A DNA stretch of 64,000 nucleotides from Oscillospiraceae bacterium. Lineage in GTDB: Bacteria > Bacillota > Clostridia > Oscillospirales > Ruminococcaceae. The stretch is taken from assembly GCA_900768705.1 (NCBI GenBank), contig CAAGEB010000007.1, positions 5,799-69,798 on the forward strand, read 5' to 3'. The notes under the pieces were generated by a model. The model was not told the origin of the DNA. It saw only the letters and a list, made by a program, of their open reading frames with translations, and ran no database searches. The position numbers and the translations under genes are program-made. Shown piece after piece: positions 52,896 to 61,424 of the stretch. How positions within the stretch are numbered: the stretch's first letter is position 1; every line of letters begins with the position of its first letter.

Positions 52896-52934
52896 TCCTT
52901 GTTTTTTTACAATGGTTATCAAGAACAACATTGT
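52896..52934 (-). ncRNA. preQ1-I riboswitch controlling queT translation
   Basis: Read on the minus strand: stem P1 ACAATG/CATTGT (52934-52929 with 52914-52909), a loop holding TTCTTGATAACC, then the A-rich tail AAAAAAACAAGG. Loop CTTG (52923-52920) pairs with tail CAAG (52901-52898) as the pseudoknot P2, and P2 overlaps the Shine-Dalgarno AAGGAG. Loop and tail resemble the Thermoanaerobacter preQ1 aptamer (GTAACC, AACAAAACAAGG). Ligand binding would hide the ribosome site and lower QueT. Confidence 0.85.
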
Positions 52935-52962
52935 ATGAATTATCGGAAAAACCGACTATCAT

Positions 52963-52991
52963 ATTATAGCACAGTATTTATGGAATTGCAA
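52963..52991 (-). promoter_or_regulatory. queT promoter
   Basis: TTGCAA (52991-52986) and TATAAT (52968-52963) on the minus strand with a 17-base spacer; the riboswitch begins about 25 bases after the start. Confidence 0.78.
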
Positions 52992-53099
52992 GGGCAATTT
53001 CGGAAATTTTTCACGTTTTTGCTTTTTTCGGCTTGTTTTTCTCTCTGAATTCAGAAATCGCCTTTTGCCTTCGGCAAAGAACGGTTTCCGGACAAACTA

Positions 53100-53128
53100 C
53101 CCGCAGTGTCTGTTATAGGCACTGCGGG
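53100..53128 (-). terminator. hairpin after the anti-sigma-like gene
   Basis: CCCGCAGTG pairs with CACTGCGGG around an 11-base loop, 10 bases after the stop codon. The T-run is short (TAGTTTG on minus). Confidence 0.65.
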
Positions 53129-53138
53129 CTTTTGTAAT

Positions 53139-54473
53139 TCAGGCGAGTGGAGCAAAGTCGTTGGTATCTATTTCAATAAATTCTTCGGGGACAGCAGCGA
53201 TGGTATAAACATCGCAGGTAACTTCCTTGTCAAAATAAACCTCCTTGTCGGTTTTAACATAGAATTCGTAATACGGAATAACCCCTGTTGAACCTGCCAA
53301 ATTTCGGTAAATTAAATCTACTTTCAGGATTTCTGCATCTGCGGGCATTCTCTTTTTGTCATCGTATTTGGTGGACTTCAGAATTGCCTCAGCCTGCTCT
53401 GCCGTCAAAACAGGATAGTCGCCGAGCTTTTCACAGTTCTCACCTGAGTAAATTCTTATCTGATTAATTGAATCGGGATTTTCAAAATCCGCAATAAATT
53501 CGATAGAATTAATCCAATAGTTCACAATCTGATCGGTGAGGTCGCAGCTGCTTTCGTAAATGGAAAAACCGCCTGAATTGAAATTCATTCCATTTCCGTA
53601 TGCGGGCTTGCTGAACTTTGTCAACTCTTTGTAGTTATCTGCGAAATACTCAAATAGTTTAGCTTTGTCATTATCGGAAGTGTTTTGGTCAAGAGTGATG
53701 TTGTCGGGTAGTTTAATGGGTTCGTCAAACAGAATAGTTGTACAAAACGCTGTGTCCACTTGGATAGTAATTCCGTCGGCTTTCGCTTTGACATAACTGC
53801 AACTCATTGTGCTGCGAATTATACGATTGATTTCCTTGTCAATTTCTTCATCTGCAGCACCTGCTTCTTTTCCGAGCTTGCGGTGATATTCAATCGTTTC
53901 TTCCATATCCTGAAAATTATCGGAGATTGTAAGCGAATCGGCGGGTATTCCAAGTGCTGTGGCTGCATCTCGTGCGAGGGCGTACATTTTGTCGAGATTA
54001 ACAGTAAGTTCCGTTGAGTGGGACATATATACCGGCATTGTTTCGAGTATTTCGCCGTTCCAAGGACCTCGAATTTCGAGTTCCGAATAATTGAAGTAAT
54101 CCTCCTTACCTCCGCCCATACCGGTTATTTTATAATCATCGTCCGATATTTTCGGCAAGTTTTTGTATTTGCTGAAATCAAGCTCGGGCGGGTCTTTGGG
54201 GGTGGTATCAATGATAGTGGGTGATGTGTTGCTGTCGGTGATAGAGGAGCTTGTTGTGGAAGTAGAATTGGAATCGCTTGTGTCTATAACAGGCGGATTT
54301 TGCGTTGAATTGCGTCCTATCACTACCGCAATCAGTGCGGCGGCAGCTGCGGTTGCGGTTACTGATGTGATTCCGATAAACCGCTTGTTCTTTTTGGCGG
54401 GAGTTTTGTCGGCGTCTTCGATAAGGTGGGGGTCTATATCCGAGATTTTTTCAAGAAGTCTGTTTTTGTCCAT
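53139..54473 (-). CDS. single-pass membrane protein, probable partner (anti-sigma) of the ECF sigma factor
   Basis: The 444-residue protein has a short cytosolic N-terminus (MDKNRLLEKISDIDPHLIEDA), one membrane segment (about residues 33-52, FIGITSVTATAAAAALIAVV), a Ser/Thr-rich linker, and a large extracytoplasmic domain of about 350 residues. It has no recognised catalytic motifs. The gene lies 16 bases after the sigma factor on the same strand, the usual order for a sigma/anti-sigma pair, but no zinc-binding anti-sigma motif is seen. ATG 54473 follows AGAGG by 7 bases. Confidence 0.7.
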   Translation of the reverse strand: MDKNRLLEKISDIDPHLIEDADKTPAKKNKRFIGITSVTATAAAAALIAVVIGRNSTQNPPVIDTSDSNSTSTTSSSITDSNTSPTIIDTTPKDPPELDFSKYKNLPKISDDDYKITGMGGGKEDYFNYSELEIRGPWNGEILETMPVYMSHSTELTVNLDKMYALARDAATALGIPADSLTISDNFQDMEETIEYHRKLGKEAGAADEEIDKEINRIIRSTMSCSYVKAKADGITIQVDTAFCTTILFDEPIKLPDNITLDQNTSDNDKAKLFEYFADNYKELTKFSKPAYGNGMNFNSGGFSIYESSCDLTDQIVNYWINSIEFIADFENPDSINQIRIYSGENCEKLGDYPVLTAEQAEAILKSTKYDDKKRMPADAEILKVDLIYRNLAGSTGVIPYYEFYVKTDKEVYFDKEVTCDVYTIAAVPEEFIEIDTNDFAPLA

Positions 54474-54489
54474 AGTAATACCTCTGCTT

Positions 54490-55050
54490 TCATACTTCAA
54501 TGCCTTGTTCTTCGAGGAATTCACGAAGTTCGGCTCTCATTCTGAACAGTGTGGTTTTCACATTGCTCTCCGATAAATCGAATCGATTTGCAATATTGCT
54601 TATCGAATCCAGATACCAATATCGGCGAATGAAAATATTGCGTTTGTCTTCCGACTTTGAGAAAAGGAATTTGTTCAGAAGCTCCACCAGTAGGCTTTCA
54701 TTGGTTTCTTCCTCAACGCTGCTTTTGGACGGCAGACATTCCTCCATCTCGTTAGTGAGTTCAACGAGTATTGCACCTCGTTTGAGGGCGGAGCGTTCCC
54801 GGCATATCGATAGGGAGAGATTTCTTGCGATACGAGCCAGATAAGCGAATAGGTAAGCGGCGGGATTGGTTGGGGGAATGGTTTCCCATGCTTTAAGATA
54901 TGTGTCGTTTTCCACCTCCTCTGCTGTGGACTCACTGCCTGTGATATTTTTGGAAATTCTGATGATACGCTTGCCGAATTTGCGTTGAGTTTGCCGAATG
55001 GCGTTTTCATCACGCTTTAAGTACAGTTCAACAATTTGCCTGTCGTCCAT
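54490..55050 (-). CDS. ECF-type RNA polymerase sigma factor
   Basis: The 186-residue protein shows region 2 (AEEVENDTYLKAWETIPP and AYLFAYLARIARNLSLSICR) and region 4 (YWYLDSISNIANRFDLSESNVKTTLFRMRAELREFL), the two domains of extracytoplasmic-function sigma factors. It directs transcription in response to an envelope signal via the membrane partner encoded downstream. ATG 55050 follows AAAGGAAA; an in-frame extension upstream to 55095 has no support. Confidence 0.92.
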   Translation of the reverse strand: MDDRQIVELYLKRDENAIRQTQRKFGKRIIRISKNITGSESTAEEVENDTYLKAWETIPPTNPAAYLFAYLARIARNLSLSICRERSALKRGAILVELTNEMEECLPSKSSVEEETNESLLVELLNKFLFSKSEDKRNIFIRRYWYLDSISNIANRFDLSESNVKTTLFRMRAELREFLEEQGIEV

Positions 55051-55107
55051 TACTGTTAATTTCCTTTCGTCAAAAGTTGCGGAAAATATTAACATTAATA
55101 TTTAAGG

Positions 55108-55172
55108 AACGCCGCACAATTTACGGCTAAAGCCTTTGCCGCCGGTTTCCCTATATTGCGGTGCTGCCTTAG
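55108..55172. repeat. 5'-leader repeat family 2, copy A
   Basis: AACGCCGCACAATTTACGGCTAAA, then GCCGCCGGTTTCCCTATATTGCGGTGCTGCC. The blocks CGCCGCAYAATTWACGGC and GCGGTGCYGCC recur at 61331-61373. No gene lies here. Confidence 0.65.
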
Positions 55173-55291
55173 AGGATTTTTGTGTCCTCACCCTAAATAA
55201 CGCAATTCAACGAGGCGCGGTTACATTTATGAGAGAATTTGTAAAATTTCATAAGAACAGCCTCAGAAATGACTTTTCCGAAAAGACATAT

Positions 55292-55332
55292 ACCGCCCCC
55301 CGCATTCCGTTTCGAGGATGCAAGGGGGCGGT
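55292..55332 (-). terminator. long hairpin after the chemoreceptor gene
   Basis: ACCGCCCCC pairs with GGGGGCGGT and GCAT with ATGC inside, 42 bases downstream of the receptor's stop codon. Weak T-run, so terminator is probable but not certain. Confidence 0.55.
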
Positions 55333-55373
55333 AATCATTATCTTAACGCTTTACAGAAACAGGATAATTCCCA

Positions 55374-57368
55374 TTACAGTGTGATTTCGGCAGCAGCCTC
55401 ACTTTCATCGTCGGTGAGCTTAAAGCGGCTTACAAGTGTTTTAAGCGAAGTGGCTTCGGCGTAAAGCTGCTGAGAAGCTGCCGCACTTTCTTCCGCAGTG
55501 GAGGAATTGCTGCTGATCGCCTCTGAAATCAGGTCAAAGCCCTGGGTCATTTGTCCCAGCATTTCCGTTTGCTGTGAAGAAGCGTCCGCAATTCCGGACA
55601 TAATTTTCTCAACCTGAGAAGTGCGCTCTTCAACGCCCATAACGGATTCATAGGTTTTTGCTGCAATGTCGGTTCCGTTTTCAACAGCGGAAATAGTTTT
55701 GTTGATAAGCTCGGTGGTGTTGTGCGCCGCTTCTGCTGATTTGGTGGCAAGATTGCGAACCTCATCGGCAACCACCGCAAAGCCCTTGCCTGCTTCTCCC
55801 GCTCTTGCCGCTTCAATTGCTGCGTTAAGAGCAAGAATGTTTGTCTGGAATGCAATATCTTCGATTGTCTTGATAATCTTGTCAATTTCGTTGGAGGCAT
55901 TGGTGATTTCCGTCATTGCGGTCTTGAGGTTTTCCATTTCGCTGACCACATCTTCTACGCATTGAGCGGTTTCGGTTACGATTACATTGCCTCGGCTGCA
56001 ATTATCTGCGGTTTCGGAAACCATTGAGGAAATATTGTGGACCGTGGCGGTAAGCTCTTCAAAGGAAGCAGACTGGGACTGGGTGTTATCGGACATTGTT
56101 CCCGCGCCTTCAGATACGGTCTTTGAACCATCCGATACCTGATCGGAGGATTCGCTTATCATAATAAGCGCATCTCTGAGGTCTGTCTTGATTTTCTGTA
56201 TTGCCGTGAATATTTCGCTGAATTTTCCGGGATAGGCATCTTCGCCTATGGCGGAATTTACTCCGAAATTGCCCTGCGACATTTCCGACAGCTGATAATC
56301 CGTATCTCCGATAATGGATCCCATTCCGTTTACAAGAGATTCGGCAGCACCGGCAAGAATTTTGGTTTCTTCGTAAGTGCCGGGATCGGGAACGGGGGAA
56401 GTGAAATCTCCCTGTGCCAGTGCGTTAAGTCTATCGGCGCAGTTCTTGATAGGCTTGGTAATTCTTCCGGAAACTCCTGCGGAGCGGATAAATGTGACGA
56501 TAATTGCGAGAATAACAAAAACCATTCCCACCAGTGCTATGATATAAAGAGTGGTGGTGAAATCCATCTGACGGACGCTAAGAGCCAGCGACCAGCCGTT
56601 GGTACCCTCAATGGGACGGTAACTGGTGGTGTACAGCGAGTTGTTGATGAAGCAGTCCTTCGTACCCGTGCCGCCCGCCATCATATCCGCATGAATACTG
56701 CTCAGAGCGTCGTTTCCGGTGTCGTCAATCTTTGTAAGAACCATATCCGGGCTGGAATGGGCAAGTATTGTGCCGTCGTTTCCGAGAATGTATGCAAAGC
56801 AGTTTTCATTTATCTGAATTTGCTTCATTATATTGTCGAGAAAGTGATCGGGAGCGATGAAGTAGGTGCAGCCGATAGGAGTTGTGCCGTATTCGCCGTT
56901 TTCCCACAGCGGAGCGGCAACAATTTCAATGGTTTCTCCGGTGGGCTTTGAAATTGTAGGCTCTAAGATACACTTATTGCCCTTCATTGCTTCCTGGAAA
57001 TACCGTCTTTCGTTGAAATCCTTGCCCTCGGTTATTTCAAAGCCGTCGGCTTTAACCATATTTCCGCGCTTCATACCGTGCTGTTGGGCAAGCTCGGTCA
57101 GGATTTTCAGCTTTTCTTCGTCGGTAAGGTCGGGGGAGGCAAGCTCCTTATTCATTCCTGCGGCTTCCGAATAGGACAGAATGGTTTCAAATTCAGAAGA
57201 CACATAATCCGAGGCTATGCTTGTCATTATCGTAATATCTTTGTTTACATTTGCAATTGTGGATTGATATGTAGCCACGGATGTGAAAATCAGAAGAGCC
57301 AGAAGAGGTACAAGCACCATAGTCAATACTAATCTGATTATTCGTTTGTTAATAGTCTTTTTCTTCAT
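55374..57368 (-). CDS. methyl-accepting chemotaxis protein with dCache-like sensor
   Basis: The 664-residue receptor has a first membrane segment (about residues 10-32), an extracytoplasmic sensor of about 240 residues with IAAPDHF and [15 protein letters not shown], like a Cache domain. A second membrane segment ([17 protein letters not shown]), a HAMP domain and the signalling tip [40 protein letters not shown] follow. It works with the CheA/CheW system at 45-50 kb. Promoter at 57404-57432. The ligand is unknown. Confidence 0.95.
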   Translation of the reverse strand: MKKKTINKRIIRLVLTMVLVPLLALLIFTSVATYQSTIANVNKDITIMTSIASDYVSSEFETILSYSEAAGMNKELASPDLTDEEKLKILTELAQQHGMKRGNMVKADGFEITEGKDFNERRYFQEAMKGNKCILEPTISKPTGETIEIVAAPLWENGEYGTTPIGCTYFIAPDHFLDNIMKQIQINENCFAYILGNDGTILAHSSPDMVLTKIDDTGNDALSSIHADMMAGGTGTKDCFINNSLYTTSYRPIEGTNGWSLALSVRQMDFTTTLYIIALVGMVFVILAIIVTFIRSAGVSGRITKPIKNCADRLNALAQGDFTSPVPDPGTYEETKILAGAAESLVNGMGSIIGDTDYQLSEMSQGNFGVNSAIGEDAYPGKFSEIFTAIQKIKTDLRDALIMISESSDQVSDGSKTVSEGAGTMSDNTQSQSASFEELTATVHNISSMVSETADNCSRGNVIVTETAQCVEDVVSEMENLKTAMTEITNASNEIDKIIKTIEDIAFQTNILALNAAIEAARAGEAGKGFAVVADEVRNLATKSAEAAHNTTELINKTISAVENGTDIAAKTYESVMGVEERTSQVEKIMSGIADASSQQTEMLGQMTQGFDLISEAISSNSSTAEESAAASQQLYAEATSLKTLVSRFKLTDDESEAAAEITL

Positions 57369-57403
57369 TGATTATGATCCTCCTGTCGATAATGTTAATA
57401 TAA

Positions 57404-57432
57404 ATTATATATAAGTTACACATATATGTCAA
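57404..57432 (-). promoter_or_regulatory. promoter of the chemoreceptor gene, overlapping a palindrome
   Basis: TTGACA (57432-57427) and TATAAT (57409-57404) on the minus strand, 17-base spacer. The -35 overlaps ACATATATGT (57420-57429), the core of the palindrome before cheA. Confidence 0.8.
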
Positions 57433-57563
57433 TATATTTTAAAAATTTATGTATAATATCAACAAAAAATATATTGCGCAGTTGGTGAATTGGCAGATAA
57501 GCATATTTTACTAATCGACATTGTGTGAAATAATGTGCAGAATTTGCAAAGGGTCTGCGGATA

Positions 57564-57592
57564 TTGCATTTTTGGCAAATATATGTTATAAT
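57564..57592 (+). promoter_or_regulatory. promoter of the SUFU-domain gene
   Basis: TTGCAT (57564-57569) and TATAAT (57587-57592), 17-base spacer. Transcription would start inside repeat copy 57590-57668. Confidence 0.7.
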
Positions 57593-57668
57593 AAACGCAA
57601 AGCTTATTATAGATTGAATTGCAAGGCATTTCGATTTGCCCCGGGCATTGTTTGTCGGCTAATCGGCA
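57590..57668. repeat. 5'-leader repeat family 1, copy B
   Basis: TATAATAAACGCAAAGC, TTATTATAGATTGAATTGCAAGGCA, a TGCCCCGGGCA hairpin and final AATCGGCA match copy A at 40702-40783. The -10 of the promoter is the first part of the repeat. Confidence 0.7.
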
Positions 57669-57707
57669 GAAATCGATACAGAATTTTTTGGACTGACGGA
57701 GTATAAT

Positions 57708-59810
57708 ATGAACATTAACAAAGAAGAGCTTATTTCTCAATTGAACGAATGGAGCGAGAACGGCGAGGATGAAATTATAGTCAAAACGATTCTTGCTGTG
57801 CCGGAAGACAGTATTGATGATGAATTGCTCATGTATCTTGCGGAAAGCTATGTGAATACCGAGGAATACAAAAAGGCTATCGCCGTGCTTGAGGGAATGC
57901 GCAGCCGCAGAGAAAATGATTACGGCTGGCAGTTCTGTATGGGGCGGGCATTGTATTTTGCTTCACTGGACGAGGAATGCGAGAACGACGAAACTCTCCG
58001 TCAGAATATTCTCGACCGTGCAAAGGTTTCCATTGCCCGTACAATGAGCATGAATCCCCCCGATGATATACTGGAAGCGGCGGACGAGTTTTCCGAGCTT
58101 ATAGAAATGGCAATTCGGGGAGAGTATCCCGATGAGGACGCTTTTGACGGGGAATACGGGGAAGATGAAGAGGAAGAAAGTCGGTTCGGCGAAGATGTTG
58201 AGCTGTATGACGAGGATGAAATTGATGCGGTAGAGGAGCATTTGCAGGAATATTTTGGTGAATTTCCCACTGTTTTTCACGAAATTGTTTCTCCGGATAT
58301 CCACTGTGATGTATATGTAATTTCTCCCACAGAGGAGAATAACTTCTATACCCTCTGCACGGTGGGAATGGGAGCGCATATTATGTCGCTTCCCGACGAG
58401 CTGGATCCTGCCGAGTTCGGCAGAGCGGAGCTTTTTATCACTCTGCCCCCCGATTGGAAAGTGGGAGAGAACTCCGACGAGTGGTTCTGGCCGGTGGGAC
58501 TGATAAAGGGACTTGCAAGACTGCCCATAAGGTGCGATACATGGCTTGGCTGGGGACATACCGTTGACAATCAGAATACCTTTGCGGAAAATACCGGGCT
58601 TTGCGGTTCGGTTTTGGCAAATCCGGTTTTACACGGCAAGGACGCTGCCGAATGCGTTCTTCCCAACGGAGATAAGGTTAATTTCTATCAGGTTGTTCCC
58701 ATTTACCGTGAGGAAATGGAATATAAGATAGATCATCGTGCCGAGGAGCTTTTCAAGCTGTTCGAGGAACAGGCGATAAGCCCCGTTGTGGATATAAACC
58801 GTCCCTGCGTCTGCACCGATTATATTTCCCGTAAGCCTGCTCCTATTGACTGCGTTTCCGATCACAGCAGAAAAATCGCAGATAAAAACCTTCCGTTGGA
58901 CGAAATCAACGGCGCAAATCACATTGCAATTTTTATGCGATGGTGTATTGAACATAATCTGGTGGCATATCAGTTCTATGAGAACTGCGGCGATGTTGCA
59001 AAGGGAGTTCTGGACGGCACAAATACCGACATCAGGCAGTTTATAATCGATTATTTTGACGGCAGGCTGGAAATGTATCAGCTGAGCTATGTGGGAGCGT
59101 CATTCTGCCGTTTCTACTACGACTGGAATGAGGACGACCCGGATTTCTTCTATCCCAGAGATGTGGACAGCTATGCGGAAAGCTACTTCGGTACAGAGAA
59201 ATACAACAGCGAAGAATTCAAGGACGAAGCGTACCTTTTTGTACCCTTTGACGAGGAATATTACAAGGGTATGTGCGTATATATAGACAAGGCTTTTGAG
59301 GTTTTCTACAGAGATTTTACGAATTATCAGAACAGTCGGAATGAGCCTTTGTTCAGGACTGCGGAGGATATGCTGGGGTGCCGCTGCATTTTACCCGCTG
59401 AACCGGAAAGGCTTGCATCCGCTTATCTTGAAGCGACGGAGAAGAAGGATACTTTTCCTCTGCTGCTGATTATTGACGACGACGGAACCGTATCGGATGA
59501 GGGAAGCCTGTCAGATATGCTGTACGATGCCTCCGAGCCTTATCTCACCGCAGTGACGATTGCGGAGTTTCCCTGTTCCGGTATTGAGGAAACGACGGTT
59601 CGGCTTAGCAGAATTTTCGGCTCGGAAAAACCCATTCTTATCGAATCGGAGGATATCAAGGCTGCCGACGAAAGGCTCTTTAACAAGTTCGGGACAGCTC
59701 ACTCGGCGGTGCTTTCCTTCGACGAAGAATCGGTAAGAATATTTATCAGCTGCGGCGGAGGTCGGTATTGCGGCTTTGAAGAGCCAAATACCGCAAAGGA
59801 AACGGAATAA
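57708..59810 (+). CDS. multidomain protein with SUFU domain and DUF7832-like domain
   Basis: The 700-residue protein begins with a helical repeat region (about residues 1-110, TPR-like) and an acidic linker (EDEEEESRFGEDVELYDEDE). A SUFU domain (about 175-335; DVYVISPTEENNFYTLCTVG, EWFWPVGLIKGLARLPI, LGWGHTVDN) follows, then a domain resembling DUF7832 (HIAIFMRWCIEHNLVAYQFYENCG). The C-terminal module is unassigned. SUFU domains appear as immunity modules in bacterial polymorphic-toxin loci. No toxin gene is nearby, so the role is open. Confidence 0.7.
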   Translation: MNINKEELISQLNEWSENGEDEIIVKTILAVPEDSIDDELLMYLAESYVNTEEYKKAIAVLEGMRSRRENDYGWQFCMGRALYFASLDEECENDETLRQNILDRAKVSIARTMSMNPPDDILEAADEFSELIEMAIRGEYPDEDAFDGEYGEDEEEESRFGEDVELYDEDEIDAVEEHLQEYFGEFPTVFHEIVSPDIHCDVYVISPTEENNFYTLCTVGMGAHIMSLPDELDPAEFGRAELFITLPPDWKVGENSDEWFWPVGLIKGLARLPIRCDTWLGWGHTVDNQNTFAENTGLCGSVLANPVLHGKDAAECVLPNGDKVNFYQVVPIYREEMEYKIDHRAEELFKLFEEQAISPVVDINRPCVCTDYISRKPAPIDCVSDHSRKIADKNLPLDEINGANHIAIFMRWCIEHNLVAYQFYENCGDVAKGVLDGTNTDIRQFIIDYFDGRLEMYQLSYVGASFCRFYYDWNEDDPDFFYPRDVDSYAESYFGTEKYNSEEFKDEAYLFVPFDEEYYKGMCVYIDKAFEVFYRDFTNYQNSRNEPLFRTAEDMLGCRCILPAEPERLASAYLEATEKKDTFPLLLIIDDDGTVSDEGSLSDMLYDASEPYLTAVTIAEFPCSGIEETTVRLSRIFGSEKPILIESEDIKAADERLFNKFGTAHSAVLSFDEESVRIFISCGGGRYCGFEEPNTAKETE

Positions 59811-59895
59811 ACGGATATTGGTTTTCTGAAAGGATACTTTTTCAAAAAGACGGGAATATTTCCGTGCGAAAAAACATTAATCGGGAGGTGAGAAG

Positions 59896-60675
59896 ATGAT
59901 GCGGAATAAACTGTTGGCGGCGGTTTTGATTTCTGTTGTAATGCTGGCAGGGTGCGGCTATTCGGAGGAAAACTATATGCCCGCCGATGAGGACAATGGG
60001 ATAAGCTCGGGAAAGCGTGAGCCGATAACGGATTCGGCAGTCGGCACTATTCAGCCGATGGAAAGCAGTACTGTGATCGTCAGCGAAGCAGATTTGCAGT
60101 TTTCCTCCGTCTCGTCATCTTCATCGCCTTCCGCTGTAACGGAAGAAGAACCGGATTTCCTGCTGAGAAATGTCTATTCCGAGGGGAAATCCTATCGTGT
60201 GGGAATAAGCGGCGAGCCGGACGAAAACGGTTCGTATAAGACTATTACCCTGGAGCTTTTTTCGGGAAACAGGAAAATAGACCGGCTTGAGGTTGAGGTT
60301 CCGCAGGGGGACAGGGTGCTGATTATGGAGAGTACCGAGGAAAATCGTACTTATGGCTGTGAGCTGATTTCCAATATGCAGGAATTTGCCGCAGAAGAAA
60401 TTCCCGATATTGTGGCGGTGGATTTTTACAGGGAGTCGGATATTGAGATACCCCAGTATGAACGATTTTTTGCTGTCTTTGACGACAAGCTTACCGAGCT
60501 TGATATATACGAGAACGGAAAGCCCGCAAAGCCGGTGGGAACTCATCTGGAAATGAAAAGCGCAGGGGTTATGACTCAGAAGCTCTGCGTTTCGGGTGCA
60601 ACGGAATATATGGTTGTTCGGTACAGGTATGTTTTTGATACCGGGAACAAAAGACTTGTAAGAAGCGAGTATTGA
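59896..60675 (+). CDS. lipoprotein of unknown function
   Basis: The 259-residue product has a signal peptide with lipobox VMLAGC (Cys20 to 23 depending on ATG 59896 or 59899), then a Ser/Glu-rich stretch and a beta-rich domain. The two tandem ATG codons follow GGGAGGTGAGAAG. It is 85 bases after the SUFU gene on the same strand. No homology is recognised. Confidence 0.75.
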   Translation: MMRNKLLAAVLISVVMLAGCGYSEENYMPADEDNGISSGKREPITDSAVGTIQPMESSTVIVSEADLQFSSVSSSSSPSAVTEEEPDFLLRNVYSEGKSYRVGISGEPDENGSYKTITLELFSGNRKIDRLEVEVPQGDRVLIMESTEENRTYGCELISNMQEFAAEEIPDIVAVDFYRESDIEIPQYERFFAVFDDKLTELDIYENGKPAKPVGTHLEMKSAGVMTQKLCVSGATEYMVVRYRYVFDTGNKRLVRSEY

Positions 60676-60688
60676 CGAGGGATGAATT

Positions 60689-61276
60689 ATGTCGGAAAAG
60701 GAAGAATTTATTGAAATATATAAAAGTAAAATAAAGCGGGAGGGTGCGGACAAGCTGCTGGATTTTCTGGAGAATAAAAGTGATTTTTTCACCGCCCCCG
60801 CAAGCACCCGTTTTCACAATTCGTTTGAAGGGGGGCTTCTCCGCCATTCTCTCAATGTTTATCGGTGTCTTACCGCATATCTTGAAAGAGAAAGAGTCCG
60901 TAACGAATATAAGCTTACCGCTTCGGAGGAGACAGCGGCGGTTGTAGCTCTGCTCCATGATGTGTGCAAGGTAAACTGCTATAAGGTTTCCTACCGCAAC
61001 GCCAAGAACGAGGAGACGGGGCAGTGGGAAAAGGTTCCGTATTATACCATAAACGATACTCTTCCCTACGGTCACGGCGAAAAAAGCGTGTATATGGTAA
61101 GCGGCTTTATGCGGCTTTCTCGGGAAGAGGCTATGGCTATACGCTGGCACATGGGCTTTTCCGGAACAGAGGATAAGAATTTGATAGGCAGGGCGTTGGA
61201 GAAATATCCTCTTGCCTTTGCGCTGTCCGTGGCTGATATGGAAGCAAGCTATTTCCTTGAGGGTTCGGAGGAATAA
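60689..61276 (+). CDS. HD-domain hydrolase
   Basis: The 195-residue protein has FEGGLLRHSLNVYR, VALLHDVCKVNCYK, GHGEKSVYMV and ADMEASYFL, the metal ligands H...HD...D of HD phosphohydrolases. These resemble the enzymes acting on nucleotides or cyclic dinucleotides and the YqeK/PDE type. The substrate is unknown. It follows the lipoprotein gene by 13 bases and precedes the moxR promoter. Confidence 0.85.
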   Translation: MSEKEEFIEIYKSKIKREGADKLLDFLENKSDFFTAPASTRFHNSFEGGLLRHSLNVYRCLTAYLERERVRNEYKLTASEETAAVVALLHDVCKVNCYKVSYRNAKNEETGQWEKVPYYTINDTLPYGHGEKSVYMVSGFMRLSREEAMAIRWHMGFSGTEDKNLIGRALEKYPLAFALSVADMEASYFLEGSEE

Positions 61277-61294
61277 TCCGTTTCCAAAAAACGG

Positions 61295-61323
61295 TTGAAT
61301 TTACCAAAGAATTATGCTATAAT
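61295..61323 (+). promoter_or_regulatory. promoter of the moxR-DUF58 operon
   Basis: TTGAAT (61295-61300) and TATAAT (61318-61323), 17-base spacer; the transcript would start just before repeat copy 61331-61373. Confidence 0.75.
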
Positions 61324-61330
61324 GTAATAA

Positions 61331-61373
61331 GCGCCGCATAATTAACGGCAAAAATCCCGCGGTGCCGCCGAAA
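61331..61373. repeat. 5'-leader repeat family 2, copy B
   Basis: GCGCCGCATAATTAACGGCAAA, then CCCGCGGTGCCGCCG, matches copy A at 55108-55172 with an internal gap. Confidence 0.65.
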
Positions 61374-61424
61374 AGTGTCAGAATATTTCAGATTTCAGAA
61401 AAAATTTACTTTGAGAGGCAAAAA

